DNA of 64,000 nucleotides from Agapanthus africanus (GCA_030015575.1 JASDDO010000016.1:108395241-108459240), one strand, 5' to 3'; counted from the stretch's first letter, positions 20,933-32,993 are shown. Numbers and translations: made by a program. Notes: a model not told the origin generated them from the sequence alone.

Positions 20933-23039
20933 TGTTGGAGATAGTGCCCTCAGAGTCAATTATTGGATCACAGGCACGTGATTGCAATGATTGAGGGAGG
21001 ACCTGTCCCAGTAAGACAGTCTTACTCAAGATGATAGTATGCTATCTGGTTTATCTTTATCATCGTGTACTGCTTAAGGTGACCTGACAGGTTGCTATTA
21101 CACGTTGATAGAGCCCCTAGGATTCTTGCTTGACTACCAGCAGTATGAGGGCGATCATATATGCGGGAGCTGGGGGTCTATTAGCACATCCTTAAAAGGT
21201 CCTCGTGGGAGTATCGAGACTGGGCATCGATACTCCATTAGTAGACTAGTGTATACAATCGAGACACCGACGAGGGCCGGTGGCTGGTCTCACAAGCCAC
21301 TGGTGTTAGTTGGTTCACCTAAGATGTATACAGGTGCTCATTAGGTTATGAGTACACCGGACAGGACTCGCCGGGAACCTGCCAGTTGGGATTATACCAG
21401 ACGTCAGATAGCAGTTCCCTGGTGACATGTGTACAAGTTAGTTCATCGACAAGAGATCGTCATTTGTCTCGTGTGAGTTCCCACTGTACTTTGATTACTA
21501 CCCTACCATGGCTCAAAGGAGTCGTGCAAACGGGTTTTAGTTGGGTACAGTCCCGAGCCACATGGAGGCAGTGAGCGGATCAGCAGGGGTTCGTCTCTCC
21601 CGGTATTGGGGGTGAGGTCGCGCTGTGTCTAGGAGAGCCATTACACAAAGCCCTCGGCCGAGGCAGGAGATTTACTGGTAGGTATTCCAGTAGTATCTCA
21701 GGGTGTTCTGGGCTACACTCCGACACGACTTGTACCGCTTTTGGGGGTCTGACATTTACCAACCCCCTAGGCCCGCCATGCGATACTCATAGACGAACGG
21801 ACCGGACTGTACAGATATTGTCACTGACAGGCTCAGTAGGGTGTCAGGATGAGTTCGTTCATCGACGTCCCTTTTGGTCAATAGCTGGTGGCCCGTCACG
21901 TATGGCTAATACCTCTGACGTGCGAGTAGTTAAATCCACAGCCATAGTATTGACGAGTCTTTAGAGTCCACCACACTCAGTTACTCAAGTTTCGGGCGAA
22001 ACGCTGTAGAGGCCGTATGGAGATAGGGTAGGGTTCGATCAGATACGTGCGGTATTGCACGGATCGTGATCGGATGGATTTTACTAGCCGGCTTTGGTTT
22101 AAGCCGGATCCTAGTATTAGACAGTGTAGATTTTGTCTCGTTGCATTTGTATTCAGTGGGAATACAAATGCGGGCATGTATATGCAGTAGTGGGGTTTTC
22201 CTGTAATTTATTACGGGATCAGTTTTCTGGAGTTGCCAGTTTGCATTCCGTTCCGGCCGGTTTTCCTTTGTTTTTCTTCACGGCCGGACTTTTGTGATGG
22301 AGGGGGTTATTTGCAAGTTTGCAAATAACTTATTGTGGAGGGGTTTCTTGCATTTGTGGCTTCTATCATCATGAGATGCTTTATACATCATGTCTTTGTG
22401 ATTAGAGTTGATCTTGATTTAGATTTGACCTTGTTATCATTGCCTTTGGATGTGGTCACCCCTTTGCTTTTACTACACTTACCTTCCTTCTTGTTTTGAT
22501 TCTCCCTCACCATTTTGTGATATGGGGGATAAGGGGCCGGACACTTCAAGGGTGAGGGAGTGACAGAGTTCTTTTTGGTGGTGTGGGAAAATTATCATTC
22601 ATCTCATTTTTCCTTGCCACAAAAATTCCCAAGTTGATATCTTGTTCATTCCTCCATCACCAAAGGCAACTTCACCCCAATGAGACAAAGGTTCTACACT
22701 TCAACCTACAGCAAATCTTGGACGCGTCGGCTAGCCAACTTCGCGCCCGAGTTGCCTCAGTCCAGAGGTGGGAGCCCGTAAAAGAACCCGGCGATGTGGT
22801 GCCCGTTTCGACGAGGAGGCGACGACCGGAGATTTCGCGAGGAGATCGGAGTGGAGGCGAAGACCGAAGGACACGGATCGCTCGGTATATCTCTTCCCTT
22901 CTCTTGTTAGCTAGGATTAGGTTAATGGTCACGATCCGGGTTTTATTGTCCGCGGTAGCGCCAGTTTAAAAGTTAAGAAAAATTTTGATTCCGCATTTTG
23001 GCCTCTAGTAGAAGGCCGGGGCGCTGCCGTGGCACAACA
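20933..23039 (+). repeat. Element E 3' LTR
   Basis: Partner of 5271-7379, with about 70 differences including small indels. Element I sequence resumes after CAACA. Confidence 0.9.
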
Positions 23040-23798
23040 TACATCATATCAGTCTCTTTATTTAGTAAAGAAGGATATAATTTTGTATTGTTGGATAATG
23101 TTTTAAACATTTCCTATATCAAGAGTTGATCGGTTCAGGCACGTTATCTAAAAGCATATATGTTCTAAATCAAACTATAGTTCTTAATGTACAGAATACA
23201 CACGAGAGGAAGAGTTCAGAAATGAACGAATCCTTCTTGAGGCATTATAGACGAGGTCATATCAATGTGACCCGACTAGCTCAGTTACATTAAGATGCAC
23301 CTTTAAATCAGTTTGAATTTACATCTTGTGAAACTTTCCAGTCATATCACAAAGATAAGATGACCATAGCTCCGTTTATTGGAAACAGAGAAAGAGTTAG
23401 TGAACTCTTTGGATTGATACATGATGTTGTATGTAGGTCCCCTGTCTACACATGCCATGACTAGTTCTTTTTACTTCATTATATTCACTGATGATCTCTC
23501 AATATTCACACATGCGTTCCTGTTGAAACACAAGTCTGAAACTTTTGAGATATTCAAGGAATATAAGTTAGAAGTAGAGAACCAAAACGGGTATAAGTAT
23601 TATGTCCTCTGATGTGATCGAGGAGGAGAATACTTGAGCATGGAGATCCTGGACTATTCTAAAGGAGAATGGGATTCTCTCTCAGCATTTCTCCTCCATA
23701 TTCACCACAGCACAACGGTGTATCGGGGCGGAGCAGTCGCACCCTATTAGATATGGTGCGCTCTATGATGAGTCATGCTGAGTTGCCTATTTCCTTTT
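23040..23798 (+). pseudogene. Element I GAG-pre/integrase relic
   Basis: It resumes element I's frame with ISVSLFSKEGYNF and continues through the zinc-binding HHCC region (around 23230-23350), ITTFTDD-like sequence, HKSETFEIFKEYKLEVENQ (23530-23585) and the NGVSER-like region near 23715-23740. It stops at about 23798 in the segment corresponding to ELPISFWGYA. Several frameshifts and stops. Nucleotide details (TATCGGGGCGGAGC; the Q-S-Y-H-K region) match the second Pol copy in D better than the first. RT never appears: the leader of H follows instead. Confidence 0.75.
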
Positions 23799-25042
23799 GA
23801 TGTGATAAAATAATTGGAATCTACACTAATTAGTTTTGTGAAAAGTAATTAGTTGCGTGTAAATCTAATATTTTGGCATCGGTAGAATCGGGAATTTTGT
23901 TGAATTACCCGACTTCTTTTGAAAAGGTGTTATCATGGTTGAGACCTAAATATAAGATTTGCATTGTTGGGCATGAAATCCTGAATATGTGATATTCCGG
24001 ATTTATGATGTCTAAAGGCAGTATCGATTCCAATTGGTGTAGGTTTTCACTTTCTTTTCTGCGACCGTAAGTGTAGTATGTGGTATATCGCCGGTTTCGT
24101 TGCTATACATCAACGACAATTGTGGTACACATACTTACTTACGTTGATGATATATGATATTATGTGTTGCTGAGATATGATGTACAGGATCGTCGTGAAT
24201 GAATGGCCGGGAGTTTTTATGTGAGATGAGAGTTTTTCTTTTCATTCATGTAAAATTAATTGTATGTAATATTCTTTTATTGGGGCACTTCCGGGTTGAG
24301 GATGATGTTACCATTGTTGTATATTATTTACTTTTCCGAATTAGGATAGACCCAAGGAGGGGAGCACAAGTGACCGGGTTCTAGGGTTCAGTGGGAGGCC
24401 ATCTCGAGGAGTCGAGACCGGGTCTCCTAAACTCTAGAATTGGTAGGGTCACTTGCCGCTCTCATAGGGGTCTAGGGGTGTGGGCTTGGCTATTCATCGT
24501 GACCGTGGAATCCGTATTTTCTATTGTTGGCTAAATACCAAATACGGGCCTCCTAGTATATCCTGTATTTTCATATATGTGCTTCTGCTGTTGATATTCT
24601 GTGATATGATTACTTTATATGTTGAAACGAATGATGTATTATATATATATGATATATAATAAACGTTGCTTATGTTTTGCATCCGCGCTAGTCCCGCCCC
24701 GCTATGCCGTTAGTTAAGTAACCTAACGGTACATAACGGGACATTGTGGCGAATGCGGATGGCATAAGCGTACGTTCTATTTTCGTTTCTTTTCTGTAAT
24801 GGCTTAAGGACTTAAATGATGGGACTACATTAATAACATTAATGTAAACAAAAAGAAACCTAAAAAGATGTTATAGAATCAGATTTGAAACCTACTCGGC
24901 TTTTTATAAAAAAGCAAGTTTTCAAATTGCGGAGCTTAAGCCACTCCTTTTAAAACCATTGGATTCTACAACGATATCAAGTTCAAAGCGTTAAAGGTTT
25001 TCATAAAAACTATCCGCAGCCCTCCGTCATTTTAGGAAGTAG
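23799..25042 (+). other. Element H leader, first part
   Basis: No LTR precedes it. The leader starts abruptly at TTTTGATGTGAT, a string also present in I's leader (2573-2584). It has the branched module 24347-24474 with perfect AAGTGACC (24368-24375)/GGTCACTT (24447-24454), and the nested-stem module 24679-24763. The hairpin repeat pair is absent. Element A is inserted at 25048, and the leader continues at 35043. Confidence 0.75.
24679..24763 (+). other. Nested-stem RNA module (best preserved copy)
   Basis: Outer stem GCATCCGC with GCGGATGGC, middle stem GTCCCG with CGGGAC, inner hairpin CCGTTAG-(9 nt)-CTAACGG. Homologues: E 8569-8654, C 58610-58695 (minus), D 44741-44824 (minus), A 31990-32076 (minus, middle stem GCCCCCG/CGGGGC) and I 3587-3675. 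Confidence 0.75.
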
Positions 25043-25047
25043 AGTAC

Positions 25048-27077
25048 TGTAAGTCCACGTTGCCCACCCCGGTACTTACGGGGAGGCGGAAAACGGAATA
25101 AAAATCGAATTTTTATGAGCTTAGGCAACATGGACTATGCTTTTAAGGATCTTTGCTAAACAAAAACTTGCTAAAGCTAACTACAAACTAGCTAAGTGCT
25201 AGAAAGGTTATACCTTGGGCTCTAAGTCCTTCTCTCCTTGCTCCTTGGAGTGGTGGAAGAAGGTCACCTTGGTCGTCTTCTCTCGTCGAAGAAAGATCCA
25301 CCCGAAAGCCTCAACCTTTGGCTTCAACTCCAAGCTAGAAGTAACTAGGGTGCAAGAAGTGCTAATACTTGAACCCTAGATGAGAGTAGAGATGATCAAG
25401 AGAGGGTTTTTCTCAAGCTCAAGTGTTTCTCAACACATGAGAGGGGAGAGCTTGAGGGAGAGGAAGAACAAGAGAGAGAAAAGATATGATAGAATGAGAA
25501 TAATGTGAACCATTCTCACTAATATGTGCATATTATTTTAATTAAATAATTAGCTAAATAATTGTCATGGTTAATCATGATATGACCATTATCATTTCAA
25601 TTTGCAAGGATCAAAATGCATCTTCCAAAAGAAATGATGATGGTCAAAGTGTCAACCTAGGTCAACAAGTCAAGAAGGTCAAATGGTCAACATCCATAAC
25701 CATGCATAATTATTAAACTAATTATCAATTAACTATAATACACACATAAGCATTAGGGTTAATAAAATGACAATAGCCATTAACCCTAATCAAGGTCCTC
25801 TCCCTCTGTCTCAAACAACTGTGCATACGCACCCGAATTCGTGATCCGAGGAAAACGAATACAATGAGAAAAACCAATCCCAAATCTTATACTAGGATCC
25901 GGCTTAAACCAAAGCTCACTAGTATAAACTGTCCGGACAGCAAACGTGCACAAGTGCGCGGATGTGACCGAACCCTGTCGCAAAACCATGCGACCTCTAC
26001 TCATTTTGCCTAAAGGCGAATAGCTCTCTGTATGGGACTCTAAAGACTCGACACTACGCTGGCAGTGGGTTTAACCACAGACCGCAAGCGGCACTAGCTG
26101 TACGTAACGGTCCCCAGGTAGATGTCGATAAGAAGACTGACGAGGTGAACCCCATCTGAACTCCTACTGAGCCTGTATGTGACAATCTCCGTATAGTCCG
26201 GTCTGTTCGTCTGATACATCGCATGGCGGGCCTAGGTGGCGGTGAACGTCAGTCCCCTAATAGCGGTACAAGTCGTGTCGGAGTGAAGCCCAGAACACCC
26301 TGAGATAACACTGGAAACCTACCAGTATATCTCGCTTGCCCTGGCCAGGGATTACTCGTGTAATGGCTCTCCTGGACACAGCGCGATGTCAACCCCCAAT
26401 ACCAGGAGAGACGAATCCTGTCTAACCGTCACTGCCTCCAAGTGCTTCGGGACTGCACCCAAAAACTACCTGTTTGCACGACTCCTTTGAGCCGTGGTAG
26501 GGTAGTAATCAAAGTGCAGTGGGAACACACTCGAGGCGAAGTGACAGTGTCAAGTCAGCGGACTAAGCTGTACTCATGTCACCTGGGAACTATTAACTGA
26601 CGATAGGTATAATACCAACCAACAGTTCCCGACGAGTCCTGTCCAGTGTACTCGTAACCTAACGAGCACCCGTATACTATCTCAAGTACGACGTACTGAC
26701 GGCTGCGGGACAGACCGTCTACCACACTGGGATGAGAAGCGCATACGCTAGTCTACTCCGGAGTATCGATGCCCTGTCTCGATAGTCCAACGACTAGGGA
26801 CCTGTATAAGGATGTTCCTATAGATCACCCAGCTCCCACGAGTGTGAGTGCCATCACAACGCTGGTAATCAAGCAAAGATCCTAAGGGCTCTACTAATAT
26901 GTATATCTGCAATATGCTAAAAGAAACACATGCACATATTAAAGCAGAGACAAACCAAGTAGCATACTACCATTTCGAGCAAGATTGTATATACAACTGT
27001 GAATATCCCAAGCTTCCATCAAGTAATATACAAACTAGTATGATACAGTAATGGCCTCTAGGGCATATACACTAACA
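25048..27077 (-). repeat. Element A 3' LTR
   Basis: 2030 bp, partner of 33008-35037. In element orientation it starts TGTTAGTGTATATGCCC and ends GGACTTACA. ORFs within are chance. Confidence 0.93.
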
Positions 27078-27091
27078 ATCTTCCACTTGCA
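27078..27091 (-). other. Element A polypurine tract
   Basis: TGCAAGTGGAAGAT in element orientation, between the Pol stop codon (27092-27094) and the 3' LTR. Confidence 0.85.
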
Positions 27092-27877
27092 CTAAGGCCA
27101 TGTACTGGCGTATCGAAGACCTATCATCTCGATCAGCCGCTCGAACTGAGTCTGGGGCAAGGCCTTGGTGAATGGATCTGCTGTGTTATCCTCTGATGCA
27201 ACTCTCCGGACCTCGATCTCCTGGCGATCTACGATCTCCCTGATCAGGTGATACCGCCTTAAGATGTGTCTGGATTTCTGATGGGACCTGGGTTCCTTCG
27301 CTAAAGCTATAGCCCCGTTGTTGTCGCAATACAGAGGTATTGGGTCAACAATGGACGGAACCACCTGAAGTTCTCTCAAGAACTTCCTCATCCAGACAGC
27401 TTCTTTTGCGGCATCAGATGCAGCGATGTATTCCGCTTCCATCGTCGAGTCAGCAACGGTTTCCTGTTTGGAGCTCTTCCAACACACCGCCCCTCCATTG
27501 AGGGTGAAGACAAAATCCGACATGGACTTGGAATCATCCTTGTCACTCTGGAAGCTGGAGTCAGCAAAGGCCTCAATCTGCAGGTCTTTTCCGCCATACA
27601 CCAAGAACATCTCCTTAGTCCTTCTCAGGTACTTGAGAATGTTCTTCACAGCTATCCAATGTTTCTCCCCAGGGTTTGACTGATACCTGCTTACCACACT
27701 CAGTGCATAAGCCACATCCGGTCTGGTACACAACATCGCATACATTATAGAGCCTACCGCAGAAGCGTAGGGTATAATAGACATGCGATCCCTCTCCAAA
27801 TCATTCTTGGGAGACATCTCTTTGGAGAGGGTGATCGCGTGACAAGCCGGTAGATTACCGCGCTTGGAATCTTCCAT
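27092..27877 (-). pseudogene. Element A RT thumb and RNase H
   Basis: 261 codons after the third stop, from MEDSKRG. It includes the connection region (MSIIPYASAVGSIMYAML), the RNase H acidic residues in FADSSF, TMEAEYIA and CDNNGAIAL, and a C-terminus with ADPFTKALPQTQFERLI. It ends next to the polypurine tract. RNase H removes the RNA template and makes the plus-strand primer. Confidence 0.92.
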
Positions 27878-27913
27878 ACTGAATCTCTTCAGTATGGTGT
27901 CGATGTACCTGGA

Positions 27914-29443
27914 CTATGAAAGTCCTAATATCCTCTTGGATCTGTCACGGTAGATCCGGATACCCAGAATGTATGAGGCATCACCCAGGTCTTTCATGGA
28001 GAACCTGTGTGACAAGAACCCCTTGACAGATTGTAGCATAGGAATGTCATTTCCTATTAAGAGAATGTCATCCACGTATAAAACGAGGAATACTACAGTT
28101 CTCACTACAAATCTACAATAGATGCATGGTTCATCTGGATTTTTGATAAAGCCAAATTCCTTGACCGTCTCATCAAAACATATGTTCCAACTCCGCGATG
28201 CCTGCTTTAGTCCATAAATGGACTTAAGCAACTTGCACACCTTTCCGCTGCTCCCACTCTGAATGAAACCCTCTGGCTGATCCATATAGACACACTCCTC
28301 TAAATGACCATTTAGAAAAGCTGTCTTTACGTCCATCTGCCAAATCTCATAATCGTGGAAGGCAGCAATGGCAAGAAGGATCCGAATGGATTTCAGCATA
28401 GCTACTGGAGAAAAGGTTTCGTCATAGTCCAAACCAGGTCGCTGACGAAAACCCTTTGCTACCAGTCTAGCTTTATAGGTCTCAACCTGTCCATCTACAC
28501 CAATCTTCCTTTTGAAGATCCACTTGCATCCTACGGATTTTACCCCATCTGGAGCAATGTCCAACGTCCATACTTTGTTGGTGTACATGGACTCCATCTC
28601 GGTCCGCATTGCATCCAGCCATTTTATCGAGTCGACGCTCTGAATGGCTTGCTGGAAGCTAGTAGGCTCATCACAATCTATGATGCAATCCTCTCTATCC
28701 CCGTCAATGAGAAAACCGTAGTATCTCTCGGGCGGATGAGACTGCCTACTACTCCTGCGGAGTGGCGTGGGAATGTCCTGATCTTTCGAACCCTCTGGAT
28801 CAACCAAGCTTTCAGTAATAGCTCGTGGTTCTGGAATTTCTTCCAGTTCTATTGTGCTCCCACTTAATTCTTTTTCTATGAACTGGTGTTCTAGAAAGTG
28901 GGCATGGCGAGAAACAAGGACTTTTTGTTCCTCTTCGCAATAGAAGTAATATCCCTTGGAGCTCTTTGGATATCCCACAAACTTGCACTGTACTGAGCGT
29001 GCCTCGAGCTTGTCCGCATGCTGCTTTTTTACAAAAGCTGGACATCCCCATGTCTTAATGTGATTAAGATAGGGTCTCTTCCCACACCACATCTGATATG
29101 GTGTAGTAGGCACAGTCTTAGTTGGAACTCGGTTCAAAAGGTATGCAGCTGATTCTAGCGCATATCCCCAGAACGATCGCGGCAACTCAGCATTACTCAT
29201 CATGGATCGTACCATATCCAATAGGGTTCGGTTCCGTCTCTCCGATACACCATTATGTTGCGGAGTGTATGGAGGAGTAAGCTGAGAGAGAATTCCATTC
29301 TCTTTTAAGTAACCCAGGAACTCGCCACTTAAGTATTCACCACCTCGATCAGATCTCAGTGTCTTTATACTTTTGCCTATTTGTTTTTCTACTTCATTCT
29401 TATATTCCTGGAATTTTTCAAAAGCCTCGGATTTATGTTTCAT
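27914..29443 (-). pseudogene. Element A integrase core and reverse transcriptase
   Basis: It continues in frame after the second stop. The remaining integrase catalytic residues are Asp in LRSDRGGEYL (about residue 549) and Glu in NGVSERRNR (about 585), spaced 35 residues apart as in DD35E enzymes. A polybasic and Ser-rich linker follows. RT then runs from KWIFKRKIGVDGQVETYKAR through QMDVKTAFLNG to YVDD (28067-28078, residues 973-976) and ends at the third stop in ...RILGLS. Integrase inserts the cDNA; RT copies the RNA. Confidence 0.92.
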
Positions 29444-29506
29444 TAAGAAGACATAACCGTACCTTGAAAAGTCATCCGTAAAAGTAATGAAGTAAGAATA
29501 ACCGCT

Positions 29507-30736
29507 TCACACATGTGTAGACATTGGACCGCACACGTCGCTGTGTACGAGTCCCAAGAGCTCGCTCGCTCTTTCTCCGTGTCCAGTAAACGGAGTCTTT
29601 GTTAACTTTCCTTTGAGACAGGATTGACAAGTTGCATACGATTGATATTCGAATGGATCCAAATATCCTTCTGAATGTAACTTAGTCAACCTTCTTTCAT
29701 TGATGTGATCCAGTCTACAATGCCATAAGAAAGTTTTATTGATTTCTGGAGACTTTGTTTTGTGTGTATTCTGGACATTGAAAATCTGTGGTTGGTTTAA
29801 TACGTATATACCGTTGCTCAATATACCTGACCCAATCAAAGCTTGATTAAGGTGAATGTTCACTACATTACTTACAAATGCAAATTCATAACCTTCTTTA
29901 GATAATAAAGATACAGAAATGATATTACAGGTTGCATTTGGTACATAATAACAACTACGTAAAACCAAAAAATGTCCATCCGACAATCCCAGGTGATAGT
30001 CCCCCACGGCCTCAGCATCCATGCTAGCACCGTTCGCAACTCTGAGGGTCATGTCACCTGCCTTCAAAACTCTACGCTTTCTCAACGCCTGCAAAGAATT
30101 ACAGATATGAGATACTGATCCGGTATACACACCTGAAGCTGAAGCTGCAACTCGCTTCAAATCCTGTGTTCTGGCTTTCCAAGCCTTGCAATCCTGTTTC
30201 CAGTGACCACTTTTGTGACAATAGAAGCATTCTTCCTTTCCCACCAGCTTCCCCGCTATCTTTGTTGCTTTTCCTTTTCCCTTCGTATCCACTTTACCGA
30301 CACCGCCTCTTGGTTTGGCGGGGGCTTTCTTCTTCTTACCCTTGGCTTTCGCCCTGGATCTAGAAGAGGAAGATCCTCCTACAAACAAAGTGGATGTCTC
30401 CCTACCTTTCTTTAGGGTGCCCTCAGCACTCCTCAACATGGTCAGAAGCTCGGAAAGTTCTACCTCCTTTCCTTGCATGTTGAAGTTTAAGACAAACTGG
30501 GCGTAAGTGGAATGAAGGGACTGGAGAATCAAATCAGTATAGAGTTCATTCTCCAACGTGGTCCCAAGGTCCGCGAGCTCCTCTATGTAGCCAATCATCT
30601 TAAGCACGTGTTCCGCTACCGATGATCCGACGGCCAACCTTGCCGAAAATAGCTTCTTCGACACTTCGTATCTTGCGATACGAGACTGCTCTCCATACAG
30701 TTCTTTTGTATGGAGAAATATAGACTCAAGGTCCAT
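29507..30736 (-). pseudogene. Element A gag C-terminus, protease relic, GAG-pre and integrase start
   Basis: Between the first two stops. It holds the Gag capsid region (KKLFSARLAVGSSVAEHVLK), a basic Lys/Arg stretch, and a zinc knuckle C-X2-C-X4-H-X4-C at about polyprotein residues 256-269 (CFYCHKSGHWKQDC). The protease follows at about 287-298 but reads GVYTGSVSHIC: about 20 residues, including the catalytic Asp of DTGSGSHIC, are gone compared with D and I. Integrase begins with HHCC (two His and two Cys around residues 425-459) and its first catalytic Asp near residue 486 (LVHSDVCGP). Confidence 0.88.
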
Positions 30737-30751
30737 ATTCTCGTGCCTCCT

Positions 30752-30994
30752 CTAATGTTCGTTGTCCATCGAGGCCAATACGAGGCATTTGTCCTTCGCG
30801 CAATCTAACTCCCATGTCTTACGGATTTCCTTATCCGCGACGCTGGAGGTGGGACCTGGGACAGGGGGATCTTTGGTGGTAAAGACATACCCTAACTTGT
30901 CGTAAGTGATTGCCATCTTGACATTCCTGAGCCAATCTTTGTAGTTTGGCCCTGTCAATATGTTTTTATCTAGTAATAACTTAAGTCCGGTCAT
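30752..30994 (-). pseudogene. gag: Element A gag, N-terminal part
   Basis: 80 codons ending at the first TAG. It contains the copia Gag N-terminal pattern GPNYKDWLRNVKMAITYDKL and the later LASMDN. Gag forms the virus-like particle. The following codons continue the same domain (RRHENMDLESIF). Confidence 0.85.
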
Positions 30995-32993
30995 GTTGAA
31001 TGGTCGCTGCAATTAGGAGAGAGAAAAGAAACACTTTAGCATGATGCTCTTGCAAGTTTAGAGTGGTTTTTAATTTGTCTAAACTGGATGGCTCCCACTG
31101 TCTCTCGAATCCCTTCTCAAACCGTAAAGAAAGGATTAGTCAGGATCACTCTCACCGTACAATACTTGCTTAACCGTTCAGCCAGGCCAGTGTCGGTACT
31201 TCGAGGGAGGTTTTCCAACGCTTTCGCGAAGTTCCTTAATTAAGTAACCTCTTTTCCCTGTGGGCGTAGCCCCGCTGACACCTTTCTAGACACCTACTAG
31301 GTTTATAGCATTGATCGTTAAGTGAGAGTTTTCCCGAGGAGTAGCATATACTCAAAGTAGGATCGGGATCCAAATATCATCGCGTGATAAGACCGAAGGA
31401 ATCCTACCAGAATTATCACACTCCAAATGGTATGCAGCGCTAGCAAGTTTCAGTACTTATGAAACTCCCGATGTGGATTTTTGCCCCATGCTCTTATGAC
31501 CTTGACTTTGGCCAAAATATCATAAGTCACATGTCAAGTTATACCCGTCATTCTCCTGGTTAATTTGGACCCACCCGTACCTACCCTTGACTTTGGCCAA
31601 AATGGCAGCACGACTGTCCCAAACCAACGCATCTATCTATGCTGCACATGAATACCTAATAGCTACCAATCACTATGCCTTGACTTTGGCCAAAATACAT
31701 AGCTTGAATACTTTTTGACAATTCATGTGGAATGACGGAGGGCTACGGATGGTTTTGGCGAAACCGTGAACGTAGTGAACTTGATCTAATCGATGGAACG
31801 AGATAGCTTTTAAAAAGGAGTGGTTCAAGCTCCACGTTTAAAAGTTTAGTTTTGAAAAGAACCGAGTGGTTTTCAAAGTGTTCCAATCGAATTTTACATG
31901 GTTTATTTGCTTGCATTAGTTCTTTTAATGCGTCCCATCATTTAATCCTACCATTGCAGAAAACAACCAAAATATGACGTACGCTTATGCCATTCGTATT
32001 CGCCACAGGGCCCCGTCATTACCCGTTAGGTTACTTAACTAACGACAGAGCGGGGGCTGGGCTAGCGCGGCTGTAAAACATAAGCAACGCCTAAATAGTT
32101 ATCATATATAAATATATAGCAATGATAGACATTACAGATCACAGATGAATACATTGGATATACTAGGAATCCGCAATTCGTTCGAGCCTGCAACGAGAAG
32201 CGGATTACACGGTCGCGGTGAATAGCCAATACCCCACCCAAGACCCCTACGGGTGCGGCAAACTACCCGCCAAGTACCCGAAGTGAAGCAACCTCCCTCA
32301 ACACCGTGAGTAGGCCACTCGGCACTTCGAGATACCCGGTAGTTTATGCACCCCCTCCATGGGTCTATCCTAGGAGCAAAAACAGTAAAAAGAATTATAC
32401 AATCACGGCTACAACCCCGACCCGGTTGTGCGGTCAAACAAATAATAATATTACATCAATTTACATATTACAAATGAATGAAAGAGAAACAACACTCATC
32501 TCACATCCACCCCGGCTATTCACCCGCGACAATCCAACCCATTCATATGCACAAACCAGTATCAATCACAGATCACAGATATGTATAACCCCTATAGTCA
32601 AAGTGCGTTGAAGTTCGAAAAAATACGGATTTATAGGCCCCCAAATATGAATTTCTATTCTGGAAAACCTGGGAACATATAAACCATCTTAAAAATCCTA
32701 AAACCAAGCAAGAGATACACTGCACCAAACTCGACCCAGTGAAGACCCAACTTGGACGCGGTTGCGCGGCAATAGCTTGCTATTGCCGCGGAACCGCGGC
32801 TCCTTGGTCGATTCACTAGACCGGGTTTGGTGGTTATCTTTACAAAACCCTGAGACGATTTTTGGAGTATAACAAATTTTGTTTTGACCAGAAAAAATTT
32901 CAACAGAAAACTAGGGTTTTGAAACTTTGGTTTTTCGATTTTTCGTTTCGATCTTCGATACACTTCATTATCTAGCTAGTTTATGTTTAGTTA
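30995..32993 (-). other. Element A leader with RNA modules
   Basis: About 2 kb. From the LTR side: GC palindromes (32757-32804), branched module 32240-32367 with AAACTACC/GGTAGTTT, nested-stem module 31990-32076, three loops TTTTGGCCAAAGTCAAGG-type at 31677-31695, 31585-31603 and 31500-31518, the tetraloop module 31183-31293, and a pyrimidine tract ending TAATTGCAG (about 31007-31032), 12 bases before ATG 30994. The hairpin repeat pair is absent. Confidence 0.78.
32757..32804. repeat. GC palindromes in element A leader
   Basis: CGCGGCAATAGC-TT-GCTATTGCCGCG (12-bp arms), overlapped by GCCGCGGAACCGCGGC, about 200 bp from the primer site. Confidence 0.7.

Larger units (their letters stand above)
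5271..23039 (+). mobile_element. Element E: copia LTR element, non-autonomous, carrying element F
   Basis: LTRs 5271-7379 and 20933-23039 (2109 and 2107 bp, about 3.3% different by eye) start TGTTGGAG and end CAACA. The element has a tRNA-iMet primer site and a polypurine tract. Without F the internal part is 5.7 kb, the same as element C (same family, opposite strand). Pol survives only as degraded integrase and RT/RNase H. It lies in the protease region of element I; the uninterrupted site is visible in D (about 41229, minus). I cannot find a clean 5-bp target duplication. Confidence 0.9.
27092..30994 (-). pseudogene. gag-pol: Element A gag-pol polyprotein gene, one frame with three stops
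   Basis: The frame is open from ATG 30994 (MTGLKLLL) to the stop at 27092-27094, about 1300 codons, apart from in-frame TAG 30752-30754 (codon 81), TGA 29507-29509 (codon 496) and TAG 27914-27916 (codon 1027). Related copies carry Gln, Arg and probably Gln there, so each stop is explained by one C-to-T change (CAG to TAG, CGA to TGA). No frameshift is needed. The start at 30994 is preferred to an upstream TTG because element H begins at the same ATG. The protease catalytic segment is deleted. Gag, integrase, RT and RNase H are otherwise well preserved. Exact copia lineage not assigned. Confidence 0.92.

Noticed and set aside
28355-28867. 170-codon (+) ORF over element A
   Set aside because: Antisense shadow of the RT/integrase frame.
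30994-31012. Upstream TTG start giving six more gag residues
   Set aside because: Plant elements start at AUG; element H aligns from the ATG at the 30994 position, and the TTG overlaps the CAG tract.
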